This document shows, in pieces, positions 1-8,982 of a stretch of 64,000 nt of DNA. The notes below the pieces were generated by a model. The model saw nothing but the letters and a program-made list of their open reading frames with translations. It was not told the DNA's origin and ran no database searches. The position numbers and the translations under genes were made by a program. Source of the DNA: Actinomycetospora endophytica (GTDB lineage: Bacteria; Actinomycetota; Actinomycetes; Mycobacteriales; Pseudonocardiaceae); assembly GCF_021026375.1 (NCBI RefSeq), contig NZ_JAJNDB010000003.1, positions 1-64,000 of the forward strand. Direction: 5' to 3'. Each line of letters begins with the position of its first letter. The stretch's first letter is position 1.

Positions 1-27
1 GGTACTAATAGGCCGAGGACTTGCCCG
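1..27 (+). rRNA. rrl: 23S ribosomal RNA, 3' end (partial)
   Basis: The window begins inside the last bases of a 23S gene. The text GGTACTAATAGGCCGAGGAC followed by TTGCCC is the conserved 23S 3' terminus of actinobacteria. Only the end is present, and the exact mature end is estimated. A 5S gene follows about 130 nt downstream, the normal rrn order. Confidence 0.9.
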
Positions 28-155
28 ACACACCACCACTGCTCACACACGAGCAACCAGGTGACTGACAAGCAAACATCAAGAACAAAAGCGCTGCTCG
101 CGTCCACACACTGCACACCCCAACCCCACCCCGAACACGGGTGGGGGTGGTTCGG

Positions 156-277
156 TGTTCCGGTGGCCACAGCGGAGGGGAAACGCCCGGTCCCATCCCG
201 AACCCGGAAGCTAAGCCCTCCAGCGCCGATGGTACTGCGACCGCCAGGTCGTGGGAGAGTAGGACACCGCCGGAACA
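156..277 (+). rRNA. rrf: 5S ribosomal RNA
   Basis: The ends pair as GGTGTTCC (154-161) with GGAACACC (272-279), which gives helix I. The interior carries the conserved 5S words CCCATCCCGAACCCGGAAG and TGGGAGAGTAGGACACCGCC. Length of about 120 nt is normal. It belongs to the same rrn operon as the 23S fragment; the end points are good to a few bases. Confidence 0.93.
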
Positions 278-350
278 CCCAACCACCCCCACCACAACGG
301 TGGAAAACATTCATAGAGTGAAATGCGCGGTCGACGATCGCGTGAGACAT

Positions 351-379
351 CGGGGCAGGACCGCTTTGGTCCTGCCCCG
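351..379 (+). terminator. rrn operon intrinsic terminator
   Basis: A 12-bp perfect stem (CGGGGCAGGACC with GGTCCTGCCCCG) closes a GCTTT loop and is followed by TTTCG. It sits about 75 nt after the 5S gene. The ribosome binding site of the next gene begins only 12 nt downstream, so the hairpin may also lie in the 5' leader of that gene's mRNA. Confidence 0.85.
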
Positions 380-404
380 TTTCGTCATGTCAGGAGGACG
401 ATCG

Positions 405-2630
405 GTGACCGTGGACCCGCAGGACGGCCGACCCGACCGAACGTCCCCGACACGACAGGACTCGCGTCCCGAGTCCGGCACCCGCGGTGGCGACGCCCGC
501 GGCGGCCGGAACCAGGGCTCCCGGGGCACCGGTGGAGCTCGTCGGGGCGACGACAACCGGTCCGGCGCGCGCGATGACCGTGGTGGCCGGCCTCGCGGCG
601 GAGCGAACGACCGGGGCCGCGACGGTGCTCGGCGGGACAGCGCGCCGGGTCGGGACCGCGCGTCAGGTGGCGGGCCGGGCGCTGGGCGCCCGCGTTGGCG
701 CGACGGCGACGGCGGCCCTCGCGAGGGTGGCTCTCGTGACGGCGGTGGCCGCGGGTCGCGTGACCAGGACACCCGGTCCGGGTCGGGCCGTGACGGTGGT
801 TCCGGGCGTGGTGGCGACCGCGACCAGGGTTTCCGCGGCTCGGAGGGGCCCCGGGGCCGCGAGGGTCGGGGTGACGACACCCGGACCCGCGGCGACCGCC
901 CGCGCGGTCATGACGACCGTTCCAGCGGCGGACCCGGACAGGGGGAGCGCTCCCGGGGGTCGGGCGACCGTCCGCGCGGTGGCGACGTGCGTTCGCGAGG
1001 CCGGGACGATCGTCCCCGGGGCCGTGACGACCGCCCGCGTGGTGGCGATGAGCGTCCGCGCGGCGACCGCCCGCGTGGGCGTGACGACCGCCCCCGCGAC
1101 GACGACCGTTCCCGCCAGTCGCAGCGCCGCGAGGACGGCCCGCGAGGCGGGGGTACCGATGCGCCCGCCGGGGATCGACGGGAGTCCGGGAGCAACGACC
1201 GCCGTGGCGGCTCCCGTGACGGCCGTCAGGGCGGATATCGCGGCGACCGGCGCAACGACGGTCCGGGCCAGAACCGTGGGCCGTGGCCGTCGTCGGACCG
1301 GCGTGACGAGCGGGGTGGCGCATCCGCGGGCCGTCGTGACGAGCGTGGGGGCGCGTCCACCGGCCGCCGCGACGACCGTCCGGGCCGCGGCCGGGACGAC
1401 CGCTCCCAGGGTCGGCCCGATCGCGGCCGGTCCCGGGGAACCGACGACCGCCGCAGCGACCGCGGCGACCGGCCGGACCGGCGCACCCGGGCCGAGGACC
1501 GGCCGCGTCGTCACCAGGACGCCGAGGCCCGCCCCGTCGAGCCGGCGCTGCCCGACGAGGTGACCCCGGAGATGCTCGACCAGGAGGTCCGCCGGGACCT
1601 CCGCGGGCTGCCGAAGGACCTCGCCGACATCGTCGCCCGGCATCTCGTCGCCGTCGGCGAGCTGCTCGAGGACGACACCGAGGCGGCACTGGCCCACGCG
1701 CGGTTCGCGCGGCACCGGGCGTCGCGGGTCGCCGTCGTTCGGGAGGCCTGCGGGCTCGCGGCGTACCACGCGGGCGAGTGGGCCGAGGCGCTCTCGGAGC
1801 TGCGGGCCAGCCGGCGGATGGGCGGCGCGCCGCACGTGCCGGTCATGGCGGACGCGGAGCGCGCCCTCGGGCGGCCGGAGCGCGCCCTGGAGATCGCCCG
1901 GAGCCCCGAGTCGGCCGATCTGCCGCGCGACGAGGCGATGGAACTGCTGATCGTAACGTCCGGGGCGCGGCGTGACCTCGGTGAGTACGCCGCGGCGGTC
2001 GTGGGGCTGCAGGTCCCCGAGCTCGACGTCCGCCGTGAGGACCCCTGGACGCCGCGCCTGTTCTACGCGTACGGCGAGGCCCTCGTGTCGGCCGGCCGAC
2101 GCGACGACGCGGTGCGCGCGTTCCTCGACGCCGCCCAGACCGACATGGACGGCGAGACCGACGCCGAGGAGCGGGCCGCGCTGGTCGCGGCGGGGGTCGA
2201 CACCCCGCCCGTCGAGCTCGACGACGCCCCGACCGACGACGAGGTGACCGCCGCCGAGCAGGCCGCGGCGGACGACGTCGCCGCGACGGACGACGCCGAG
2301 GGAGACGACGCGGGCGAGGTCGGTGACGCCGACGCCGCACCGGTTGATCAAGAGCACGAGGGGCAGGCCGAAGAGGCTGACGACCTGCCTGATGTGCCCC
2401 TCGCGGGCGACGCCGCGAGCGCCGACGCCGCACCCGCTGATCAGGAGCACACGGTGCAGGCCGAAGAGTCGGGGAACCTGCCTGATGTGCCCCTCGTGGC
2501 CGACGCCGCGGACGCCGACGCCGCACCCGCTGATCAGGAGCACGAGGGGCAGGCCGAAGAGGCTGACGACCTGCCTGACGTGCCCCTGGCGGGCGACGAC
2601 CAGGACACCGCGGAGGACCCCGCCCGATGA
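405..2630 (+). CDS. TPR-like protein with long Arg/Gly/Asp-rich disordered N-terminus (Rv1691-like)
   Basis: The start is GTG 405, because AGGAGG (392-397) lies 7 nt upstream and the reading frame further upstream runs through the rrn terminator. The product is 741 residues. Roughly residues 1-390 are almost entirely R, G, D, S and P in RDDRPRGG-type repeats and should be disordered. Residues about 395-610 are an alpha-helical, TPR-like segment (for example the stretch around RHLVAVGELLEDDTEAALAHA), which matches the position of M. tuberculosis Rv1691. The C-terminal tail is acidic and contains three 32-residue repeats. RG-rich tails often bind RNA, so a role near ribosomes or RNA is possible but is inference. 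It overlaps the next gene by ATGA. Confidence 0.8.
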   Translation: MTVDPQDGRPDRTSPTRQDSRPESGTRGGDARGGRNQGSRGTGGARRGDDNRSGARDDRGGRPRGGANDRGRDGARRDSAPGRDRASGGGPGAGRPRWRDGDGGPREGGSRDGGGRGSRDQDTRSGSGRDGGSGRGGDRDQGFRGSEGPRGREGRGDDTRTRGDRPRGHDDRSSGGPGQGERSRGSGDRPRGGDVRSRGRDDRPRGRDDRPRGGDERPRGDRPRGRDDRPRDDDRSRQSQRREDGPRGGGTDAPAGDRRESGSNDRRGGSRDGRQGGYRGDRRNDGPGQNRGPWPSSDRRDERGGASAGRRDERGGASTGRRDDRPGRGRDDRSQGRPDRGRSRGTDDRRSDRGDRPDRRTRAEDRPRRHQDAEARPVEPALPDEVTPEMLDQEVRRDLRGLPKDLADIVARHLVAVGELLEDDTEAALAHARFARHRASRVAVVREACGLAAYHAGEWAEALSELRASRRMGGAPHVPVMADAERALGRPERALEIARSPESADLPRDEAMELLIVTSGARRDLGEYAAAVVGLQVPELDVRREDPWTPRLFYAYGEALVSAGRRDDAVRAFLDAAQTDMDGETDAEERAALVAAGVDTPPVELDDAPTDDEVTAAEQAAADDVAATDDAEGDDAGEVGDADAAPVDQEHEGQAEEADDLPDVPLAGDAASADAAPADQEHTVQAEESGNLPDVPLVADAADADAAPADQEHEGQAEEADDLPDVPLAGDDQDTAEDPAR
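2329..2616 (+). repeat. Three in-frame 96-bp tandem repeats
   Basis: Three copies start near 2329, 2425 and 2521. Each encodes about 32 residues with the cores DQEHEGQAEE and LPDVPL at the acidic end of the TPR-like protein. The copies are nearly identical at DNA level and contain TGATCA, less GC-rich than the surroundings. This suggests recent duplication and possible copy-number variation between strains. Confidence 0.85.
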
Positions 2631-3652
2631 CGCGGCACGACGCGCTGCTCGTCGACCTGGACGGCACCGTCTACGCCGGCCCGGACGCGATCCCCGGCGC
2701 GGTCGAGGCACTCGAGGCGGCCCGGAAGCGCGGGCTGACCGTCTCGTACGTCACGAACAACGCGTCGCGGGCGCCGGGCGAGGTCAGCGAGCACCTCGCG
2801 CGGCTGGGGCTGACCCTCACCGAGCAGGACGTCGTCACGAGCGCCCAGGCCGGCGCGGCCGTGCTCGCGCGGCAGGTCGAGTCGGGGGCGACGGTGCTGG
2901 TCGTGGGCACCGAGGCACTCGCCGACGAGATCCGCGGGGTCGGCCTCGTCCCGGTGCGTACCGCGGACCAGGACCCGGTCGCCGTCGTGCAGGGGCACTC
3001 CCCGGACACCGGGTGGCGCGACCTCGCGGAGGCCGGCCTCGTCCTCGGCCGCGAGTCGATCTGGGTGGCGTGCAACGTGGACCCGACCCTGCCCAGCGAC
3101 CGCGGTCTCCTGCCCGGCAACGGCTCGATGGTCGCGGCGCTGCGCAGCGCCAGTCGTCGGGAACCGCAGGTCGCTGGCAAGCCGGCCGCGCCGCTGCTGC
3201 GTCAGGCCGTCGAGCGGGTCGGGGCCACGACGCCGCTGGTGATCGGCGACCGGCTCGACACCGACATCGCGGGCGGCCACGCCATCGAGGCCGAGACCCT
3301 GCTGGTGCTCACCGGCGTCTCGACCCCCGCCGACGTCCTCACCGCGATCGCCGACCAGCGTCCCACCTACCTGGCAGCCGACCTCGCTGCCCTCGAGAAC
3401 CTGGACGCCGCCCGCGTCGACGGTGACCAGTCGTGGCACGTCGACGTCGACGGCACGACCCTCCATCTCAGCGCCACCGACAACGCCCCCGACGACGCCA
3501 CCGACCGGCCCGCCCAGCTCGCCGCCCTGCGCGCGCTCTGCCACGCGTGGTGGTCGACAGCCGCCACCGGCGACCCGACGGTGCGCCCCGGTGACCGCAC
3601 GGCGGAGGCGGTCGTGACCGCGCTCGCGTTGCCCCGCGCCGGGAGCGGCTAG
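2627..3652 (+). CDS. HAD-IIA family phosphatase (Rv1692-like)
   Basis: The product has 341 residues. It begins with the HAD motif I DLDGTVYAG (the first Asp is the nucleophile, the second the acid/base), then VTNNAS (motif II), a lysine region around QVAGKP (motif III) and GDRLDTDIAGG (motif IV). The layout is that of NagD-like HAD-IIA enzymes with a C2 cap. The M. tuberculosis gene in this position, Rv1692, is reported as a glycerol-3-phosphate phosphatase, and I infer the same role. The start ATG overlaps the upstream stop (ATGA), so translation is probably coupled. About 70 C-terminal residues form an extension beyond the HAD core. Confidence 0.9.
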   Translation: MTRHDALLVDLDGTVYAGPDAIPGAVEALEAARKRGLTVSYVTNNASRAPGEVSEHLARLGLTLTEQDVVTSAQAGAAVLARQVESGATVLVVGTEALADEIRGVGLVPVRTADQDPVAVVQGHSPDTGWRDLAEAGLVLGRESIWVACNVDPTLPSDRGLLPGNGSMVAALRSASRREPQVAGKPAAPLLRQAVERVGATTPLVIGDRLDTDIAGGHAIEAETLLVLTGVSTPADVLTAIADQRPTYLAADLAALENLDAARVDGDQSWHVDVDGTTLHLSATDNAPDDATDRPAQLAALRALCHAWWSTAATGDPTVRPGDRTAEAVVTALALPRAGSG

Positions 3653-3655
3653 CGT
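3650..3655 (+). promoter_or_regulatory. -10 box of a leaderless promoter
   Basis: TAGCGT lies exactly 7 nt before GTG 3663 and overlaps the stop codon of the HAD gene. This spacing is typical of leaderless actinobacterial transcripts, where transcription starts at the first base of the start codon. Confidence 0.55.
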
Positions 3656-3662
3656 GGGGTCC

Positions 3663-3881
3663 GTGGATCACGAGGCCGTCCCGGAGCCGGACCCGCTGAC
3701 GCGGTTGCGCGCGGCCGCCGCGGCCGTGTCCGACCTGGACACCTCCGAACCCGCCTCCGGAGATGGGCCGCAGGACGGGCCGCGCGAGGACCCGGGGCTC
3801 GACGCCGGCGCCCAGGCCGACCGGTTCGAAGAGCTCCACGAGGCGCTCGTGGCCGTGCTCGCCGACGTCGACCGGGGCTGA
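3663..3881 (+). CDS. Small conserved protein (Rv1693 position)
   Basis: A 72-residue acidic protein lies between the HAD phosphatase and tlyA, the place held by the small ORF Rv1693 in M. tuberculosis. It has an Ala-rich helix near residues 10-23 and a second helix near 50-70 (FEELHEALVAVLADV). No catalytic motif is visible. I chose GTG 3663 because of the TAGCGT box 7 nt upstream; GTG 3654 is an alternative with GGGAG upstream. The function is unknown. tlyA begins 4 nt after its stop, so the two are probably co-translated. Confidence 0.65.
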   Translation: MDHEAVPEPDPLTRLRAAAAAVSDLDTSEPASGDGPQDGPREDPGLDAGAQADRFEELHEALVAVLADVDRG

Positions 3882-3885
3882 GCCG

Positions 3886-4713
3886 GTGGCCCGCACGACG
3901 AGCCGCCGCCTGCGACTGGACGCCGAACTGGTCCGACGCGGCCTCGCCCGCTCCCGCGAGCACGCCGCGGCCCTGATCGCCGACGGCCGCGTCACCGTCG
4001 GCGGCACGGTGGCCCACAAGCCGGCGACGGCGGTGGAGACGGCGGCCGCCGTCGTCGTGACCCCCGAACCCGACGGCACGATCGACGACTGGGCCAGCCG
4101 CGGCGCGCACAAGCTGCTCGGGGCGCTGGAGGCGTTCGGCGACGTCGTGGTGCAGGACCGCCGCTGCCTCGACGCGGGCGCGTCGACCGGCGGGTTCACC
4201 GATGTCCTGCTGCGCCACGGCGCGCGGGAGGTGGTGGCCGCGGACGTCGGGTACGGCCAGCTGGTGTGGGCCCTGCGGACGGACGACCGCGTGACCGTCC
4301 TCGACCGGACCAACGTGCGGACCCTGACGGCCGACCAGATCGGCGGCCCGGTCGACCTCGTCGTCGCCGACCTCTCGTTCATCTCGCTGCGGCTGGTGCT
4401 CGACGCGCTGGCCTCGTGCCTGGCCGAGGACGGCGAGCTGCTGCCGATGGTGAAGCCGCAGTTCGAGGTGGGGAAGGAGCGCCTCGGGCACGGCGGCGTG
4501 GTGCGCGACCCCGCGCTGCGCGCCGAGGCGGTGGACACCGTCGTCGCGGCCGCCCGCCAGCGGGGCCTCGGCCTGGTGGATGTGACGGCCAGCCCGCTGC
4601 CGGGGCCGTCGGGCAACGTCGAGTTCTTCCTGCGCCTCCGGCGGGGTACGCACACCACGCCCGAGCAGGACACCGCGCAGGTGCGCCGGGCGGTTCAGGA
4701 AGGCCCTTCATGA
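3886..4713 (+). CDS. tlyA: TlyA-family rRNA 2'-O-methyltransferase / hemolysin
   Basis: The product has 275 residues. An S4 RNA-binding domain covers about residues 1-65 (RLRLDAELVRRGLARSREHA, then DGRVTVGG). An FtsJ-like SAM methyltransferase follows, with SAM motif LDAGASTGGFTDVLL near residue 85 and VADLSFISLR further on. In mycobacteria TlyA methylates 16S C1409 and 23S C1920, and its loss gives capreomycin resistance; that is family knowledge. GTG 3886 is chosen because it starts just upstream of the S4 domain and immediately after the previous gene. The stop overlaps nadK by ATGA. Confidence 0.93.
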   Translation: MARTTSRRLRLDAELVRRGLARSREHAAALIADGRVTVGGTVAHKPATAVETAAAVVVTPEPDGTIDDWASRGAHKLLGALEAFGDVVVQDRRCLDAGASTGGFTDVLLRHGAREVVAADVGYGQLVWALRTDDRVTVLDRTNVRTLTADQIGGPVDLVVADLSFISLRLVLDALASCLAEDGELLPMVKPQFEVGKERLGHGGVVRDPALRAEAVDTVVAAARQRGLGLVDVTASPLPGPSGNVEFFLRLRRGTHTTPEQDTAQVRRAVQEGPS

Positions 4714-5639
4714 CGGGAGAGACCGTGACCCGGGACGCGCTCATCGTCGTCCACACCGGGCGGGAGGCCACCCGCAAGGTGGCCTCGACCGTCGCGTCGC
4801 GGCTGCACGCCGCCGGTTTCACGATGCGGGTGATGCCCGACGAGTACTCCACCGGCGCCGGGCTCTTCCTCGACCTGCCGGAGGACGAGCGCCCGCGTCG
4901 AGTGGATCCCGACGACGACGCGGCCAACGGCGCGGAGATCGTCATCGTCCTGGGCGGGGACGGGACGCTGCTCCGGGCGGCCGAGCTCGCCCGCACGGCC
5001 CGGGTCCCGCTGCTCGGGATCAACCTCGGGCACGTCGGGTTCCTCGCCGAGGCCGACCTGGACGACGTCGACGAGGTGCTCGACGCCGTCATCGCCCGGT
5101 CCTACCGGGTCGAGGAACGCATGACGGTGGACGTCGTCGCCTCGTCGGACGGGCAGGTCCACGGACGGACGTGGGCGCTCAACGAGGCGATCGTCGAGAA
5201 GACCAACTGGGCGAAGCTGCTCGACGTGGTCCTCGAGGTCGACCACCGGCCGGTCTCGGAGTTCGCGTGCGACGGGGTGCTGTGCGCGACGCCGACCGGC
5301 TCCACCGCGTACGCCTACTCGGCGGGCGGTCCGGTCGTCTGGCCGGAGGTGCAGGCGATGTTGCTCGTACCGTCGAACGCGCACGCGCTCTTCGCCCGGC
5401 CGCTGGTGATCTCCCCGGAGTCGCTGGTCGCCCTGGAGGTGTCCTCCCGCGGCGATGCCGGAGTGCTGGTGTGCGACGGCCGTCGGACCATGGATCTGCC
5501 GCCGGGCTCGCGGGTGGAGATCCAGCGGGGGACGGCGCCGGTGCTGCTGGTGCGGCTGCGCCGGCAACCGTTCACCGACCGGCTGGTGCGCAAGTTCGAG
5601 CTGCCGGTCCAGGGGTGGCGGGGCAGGCGCGCGGACTGA
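4710..5639 (+). CDS. nadK: NAD kinase
   Basis: The product has 309 residues and converts NAD to NADP with ATP (or polyphosphate in actinobacteria). It shows the family motifs in order: GGDGTLLRAAE (the GGDGT ATP-binding motif), GINLGHVGFLAE, and CATPTGSTAYAYSAGGP. The length is normal. ATG 4710 overlaps the tlyA stop; GTG 4725 is a possible internal start. The tlyA-nadK-recN order is conserved in mycobacteria. Confidence 0.95.
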   Translation: MTGETVTRDALIVVHTGREATRKVASTVASRLHAAGFTMRVMPDEYSTGAGLFLDLPEDERPRRVDPDDDAANGAEIVIVLGGDGTLLRAAELARTARVPLLGINLGHVGFLAEADLDDVDEVLDAVIARSYRVEERMTVDVVASSDGQVHGRTWALNEAIVEKTNWAKLLDVVLEVDHRPVSEFACDGVLCATPTGSTAYAYSAGGPVVWPEVQAMLLVPSNAHALFARPLVISPESLVALEVSSRGDAGVLVCDGRRTMDLPPGSRVEIQRGTAPVLLVRLRRQPFTDRLVRKFELPVQGWRGRRAD

Positions 5640-5743
5640 GCTCGGACCGCCGTCCCTGACCCGTCCACCGCGGTTCACCCACCGTTCGACCATGTGTTCG
5701 ACTCGGATCGGCGTGTTCGGCCCCGACTGTCGGATCCCGTCGT

Positions 5744-5749
5744 TACAGT
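5744..5749 (+). promoter_or_regulatory. -10 box of a leaderless promoter for recN
   Basis: TACAGT ends 7 nt before GTG 5757. The nadK-recN gap (117 nt) is the longest in this stretch, so recN probably has its own leaderless promoter in addition to read-through. I did not find a convincing LexA site. Confidence 0.55.
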
Positions 5750-5756
5750 GACCGCC

Positions 5757-7637
5757 GTGCTCTCCGAGCTGAGAATCCAGGGCCTCGGCGTGATCGAGGA
5801 CGCGACCCTGGAGCTGCACCCGGGGCTCACCGCGGTCACCGGCGAGACCGGCGCCGGCAAGACCATGGTGATCACCGGCCTGCACCTCCTGGGTGGCGGG
5901 CGCGCGGACTCCTCGCGCGTGCGCCGTGGGTCGTCCCGCGCGATCGTCGAGGGGCGCTTCGTGCTGCCCGACGCGGGCTCGTCGACCACCGAGGAGGACG
6001 AGGAGCGCGCCGTCGAGACGCGGGACGCCGCCGGGGTCGCGCGTGACGCGGGGGCGGCGCTCGACGACGACGGGTCGCTCATCGCCGCCCGCACCGTCTC
6101 CGCCGACGGGCGCTCGCGGGCGCACCTCGGGGGGCGATCGGTCCCGCTCGCGGTCCTCTCCGACGTCTCGGACGCCTCGCTCGCCGTCCACGGCCAGCAC
6201 GAGGCGCTCCGGCTGCTCCGCCCGGCCGAGCAGCGCGCCGTGCTCGACCGGTTCGCCGGGGCGCCCGCCGAGGAGGCCCTGGCCCGCTACCGGGACATCC
6301 GGGGCCGCTGGCGCACGGCGGTCGCCGAGCTCACCGAGCGCCGCGACCACACCCGGGAGATGGCCCGCGAGGCCGACCTGCTGCGTCACGGGCTCACCGA
6401 GATCGAGGCGCTCGACCCGCAGCCCGGCGAGGACGCCGACCTCGTGGCCGAGGCCCGCCGGCTCGGTGACGTGGACGACCTGCGCTCGACGGCCCTGACT
6501 GCTCTCGCCGCCATCGCGGGCCCACCCGACGGCACCGGCGACGAGCCCGACGCGACGGCGCTCGTCGCGGAGGCCCGGCGCAGCCTCGGCGGCACCGAGG
6601 ACCCACGGCTGACCGCGCTCGAGCCCCGGCTCGCCGAGGCGTCGACGCTGCTCACCGACGTGGCGGCGGAGCTGTCCGGCTATCTCGACGGTCTCGAGGC
6701 CGACCCGGAGCGGCTCGCGCAGGTGCTCGAGCGGCAGGCGGCGCTCAAAGGCCTCACGCGCAAGTACGCCGCCGACGTGAACGGGGTGCTCGAGTGGGCG
6801 GACACCGCCCGGTCGCGTCTGGAGACCCTGGACGTCTCCGACGAGGCGCTGGCCGCGCTGGCCGCCGAGGTCGACCGCCTCGCGGCTGAGCTCGCCGAAC
6901 AGGCCGCCGCGCTCACCGCGGTGCGCACCGAGGCCGCCGAGCGCCTCGCGACCGCGGTGACCGCCGAGCTGGACGGGCTCGCGATGGCCGCCGCCTCGGT
7001 GCAGGTCGTGGTCGGCCAGAAGGAGGCCGGCGCCGCCGACACCGCCGGACTGGACGTGCCGGGTGCCGGACGGGTCGTGGCCGGGCCGGACGGCGTGGAC
7101 GACGTCGAGCTGCTGCTCGCCCCGCACGCGGGCGCCCCGCCGCTGCCGATCGCCAAGGGCGCCTCCGGTGGTGAGCTCTCCCGGGTGATGCTGGCCGTCG
7201 AGGTGGTGCTCGCCGGGGCCGACACCATCCCCACCCTGGTGTTCGACGAGGTCGACGCCGGGGTCGGCGGGCACGCGGCGGTGGAGATCGGCCGGCGGCT
7301 GGCGCGGCTCGCGGAGACCCATCAGGTCGTCGTCGTCACGCACCTCGCCCAGGTCGCTGCCTACGCCGACCGGCAGCTCATGGTCGACAAGGGCGCCGCG
7401 AGCGAGGGCGTGACCCGCAGCTCGGTCCGGACGCTGGACGACTCCGAGCGTGTCGTCGAGCTCGCACGGATGCTGGCCGGCACCGAGGAGACCGAGACCG
7501 GCCGCGCGCACGCCGAGGAGCTGCTGGCCGCGGCCGCCGAGGACAAGCGCGGCAGCCCGCCGCCCACCCCGATCTCGAAGGGGGTCACCAAGGTCTCCCG
7601 CCGCGGCGGGCAGCGCTCCGGGCGGCGCGCCGGCTGA
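5757..7637 (+). CDS. recN: DNA repair protein RecN
   Basis: The product has 626 residues and is an SMC-like ATPase used in double-strand break repair. Walker A GETGAGKT is at residues 29-36. Long Glu/Ala/Leu-rich coiled-coil arms occupy about 160-400. The C-terminal half carries the ABC signature SGGELSRVML, Walker B LVFDEVDAGVGG and the switch histidine in VVVVTHLAQVAAYAD. GTG 5757 is chosen from the TACAGT box 7 nt upstream; GTG 5748 is close by in frame. The extreme C-terminus is a basic tail. Confidence 0.95.
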   Translation: MLSELRIQGLGVIEDATLELHPGLTAVTGETGAGKTMVITGLHLLGGGRADSSRVRRGSSRAIVEGRFVLPDAGSSTTEEDEERAVETRDAAGVARDAGAALDDDGSLIAARTVSADGRSRAHLGGRSVPLAVLSDVSDASLAVHGQHEALRLLRPAEQRAVLDRFAGAPAEEALARYRDIRGRWRTAVAELTERRDHTREMAREADLLRHGLTEIEALDPQPGEDADLVAEARRLGDVDDLRSTALTALAAIAGPPDGTGDEPDATALVAEARRSLGGTEDPRLTALEPRLAEASTLLTDVAAELSGYLDGLEADPERLAQVLERQAALKGLTRKYAADVNGVLEWADTARSRLETLDVSDEALAALAAEVDRLAAELAEQAAALTAVRTEAAERLATAVTAELDGLAMAAASVQVVVGQKEAGAADTAGLDVPGAGRVVAGPDGVDDVELLLAPHAGAPPLPIAKGASGGELSRVMLAVEVVLAGADTIPTLVFDEVDAGVGGHAAVEIGRRLARLAETHQVVVVTHLAQVAAYADRQLMVDKGAASEGVTRSSVRTLDDSERVVELARMLAGTEETETGRAHAEELLAAAAEDKRGSPPPTPISKGVTKVSRRGGQRSGRRAG

Positions 7638-7770
7638 GACGCGGGCACACGGACACACGGAGTAATCGTGTTACCCGTGTGACGGATGTGGCGCCCGAGT
7701 CGGGTGAGACACGAGTGTTCCGTCGGCGTGGCGGCACGGTCTCCGCGCCGTCGGCGGCGACCATCGGCGC

Positions 7771-8982
7771 ATGCGATGGCCAGGTCGGGGAGCGCGGACG
7801 ACGGAGGCGCCGCCCGGCGTCAGCGGCACGGCCCGGCTGGGTCGGCGGGGGGAACGGGGCACCGGACCCGCCTACCTGCGCCGGTTGGGGCCGGGCGACG
7901 TCGCGGTGATCGACCAGGTCGACCTCGATCGCTCGACGGCGACCGCGCTGCTCGAGGCCGGGGTGGTCGGCGTCGTGAACGCCGCGCCGTCGATCTCGGG
8001 GCGTTACCCGAACCTCGGCCCGGAGATCCTCGTCGAGGCCGGTGTGGTCCTGGTCGACGACTGCGGGCCGGGGGTGTTCAGCGACCTGTCCGACGGCGCG
8101 ACGATCCGGCTGCACGACGGCGCCGTGCACGTCGGGGACCGCGAGGTGCTGCGCGGGTTCGCCCAGGACCGCGACACCGTCGCCGACCTCCTCGACGAGG
8201 CCCGCGGCGGGATGTCGGCCCAGCTCGAGGCGTTCTCCGCGAACACCAGCGAGTTCCTCGGCCGCGAGCGCGGGCTGCTCGTCGACGGGCTCGGCGTCCC
8301 CGCGATCGCCACGACGATGCGCGACCGGCACGTCGTCGTGGTCGCCGGCGGCTCCGGCACGCTCGCCGAGCTCCGCTCGATCGCGGGGTACCTGCGCGAG
8401 TACAAGCCGGTGCTCGTCGGGGTCGGCGACGGCGCGGGCGCGCTGCGGGAGGCGGGCCACACCCCCGCCGTCGTGCTCGGCACCGTCGCCGAACTGGACC
8501 CCGGCCTCGCCCGGCGCGCGGACGACGTCGTCGTGCCGGCCGACACCGACGGCCACATCGCGGGCCTGGCCCGGCTGCAGGACCTCGGGGTCGACCCGGT
8601 CGCGTTCGCCAGCTCGGCCAACCCCGAGGACATGGCCCTGCTGCTCGCGCACGCGCACGGCGCCTCGCTCGTCGTGGCCGTAGGGTTCGACGCGAGCCTC
8701 GGCGGCTTCCTCGACCGGGGCCGCTCCGGGTCGATCCCGTCGACGTTCCTCACCCGGCTGCGGCTCGGCACGACGCTGGTCGACGCGCCGGCGGTGCGCG
8801 CGCTGCACCGCACCCGCGGCTCCGCGACGGTACTCGCGCTCCTGCTGGCGTCGGTGCTCGTGGCAGCCGTCGTCGCGGCGGTCGCGCTCGGCGCCGGCCC
8901 GTCCCTCCTGCAGCTCGTCGGCTCCGCCGGCGGGGCGGTCGAGGCGTGGGTCGTGGATGTCTACCGGAGCGTCATCGGATGA
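7771..8982 (+). CDS. steA: SteA-like septation protein (Rv1697-like)
   Basis: The product has 403 residues. The cytoplasmic part resembles the thiamine-pyrophosphokinase-like fold of Rv1697, with GDVAVIDQVDLDR near the start, PSISGRYPNLGPE and VVAGGSGTLAELRSI. A single membrane helix lies close to the C-terminus (about 352-380, LALLLASVLVAAVVAAVALG). In Corynebacterium glutamicum SteA and SteB form a complex that helps activate the RipA cell-wall hydrolase at division. The ATGA overlap with the next gene supports joint action. The start at ATG 7771 lacks a clear ribosome binding site, so the first 20 residues are uncertain. Confidence 0.85.
   Translation: MRWPGRGARTTEAPPGVSGTARLGRRGERGTGPAYLRRLGPGDVAVIDQVDLDRSTATALLEAGVVGVVNAAPSISGRYPNLGPEILVEAGVVLVDDCGPGVFSDLSDGATIRLHDGAVHVGDREVLRGFAQDRDTVADLLDEARGGMSAQLEAFSANTSEFLGRERGLLVDGLGVPAIATTMRDRHVVVVAGGSGTLAELRSIAGYLREYKPVLVGVGDGAGALREAGHTPAVVLGTVAELDPGLARRADDVVVPADTDGHIAGLARLQDLGVDPVAFASSANPEDMALLLAHAHGASLVVAVGFDASLGGFLDRGRSGSIPSTFLTRLRLGTTLVDAPAVRALHRTRGSATVLALLLASVLVAAVVAAVALGAGPSLLQLVGSAGGAVEAWVVDVYRSVIG

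Noticed and set aside
5640..5756. LexA (SOS) box before recN
   Set aside because: CATGTGTTCGACTCG contains a TTCG half but no proper inverted repeat of the actinobacterial TCGAAC-N4-GTTCGA type.
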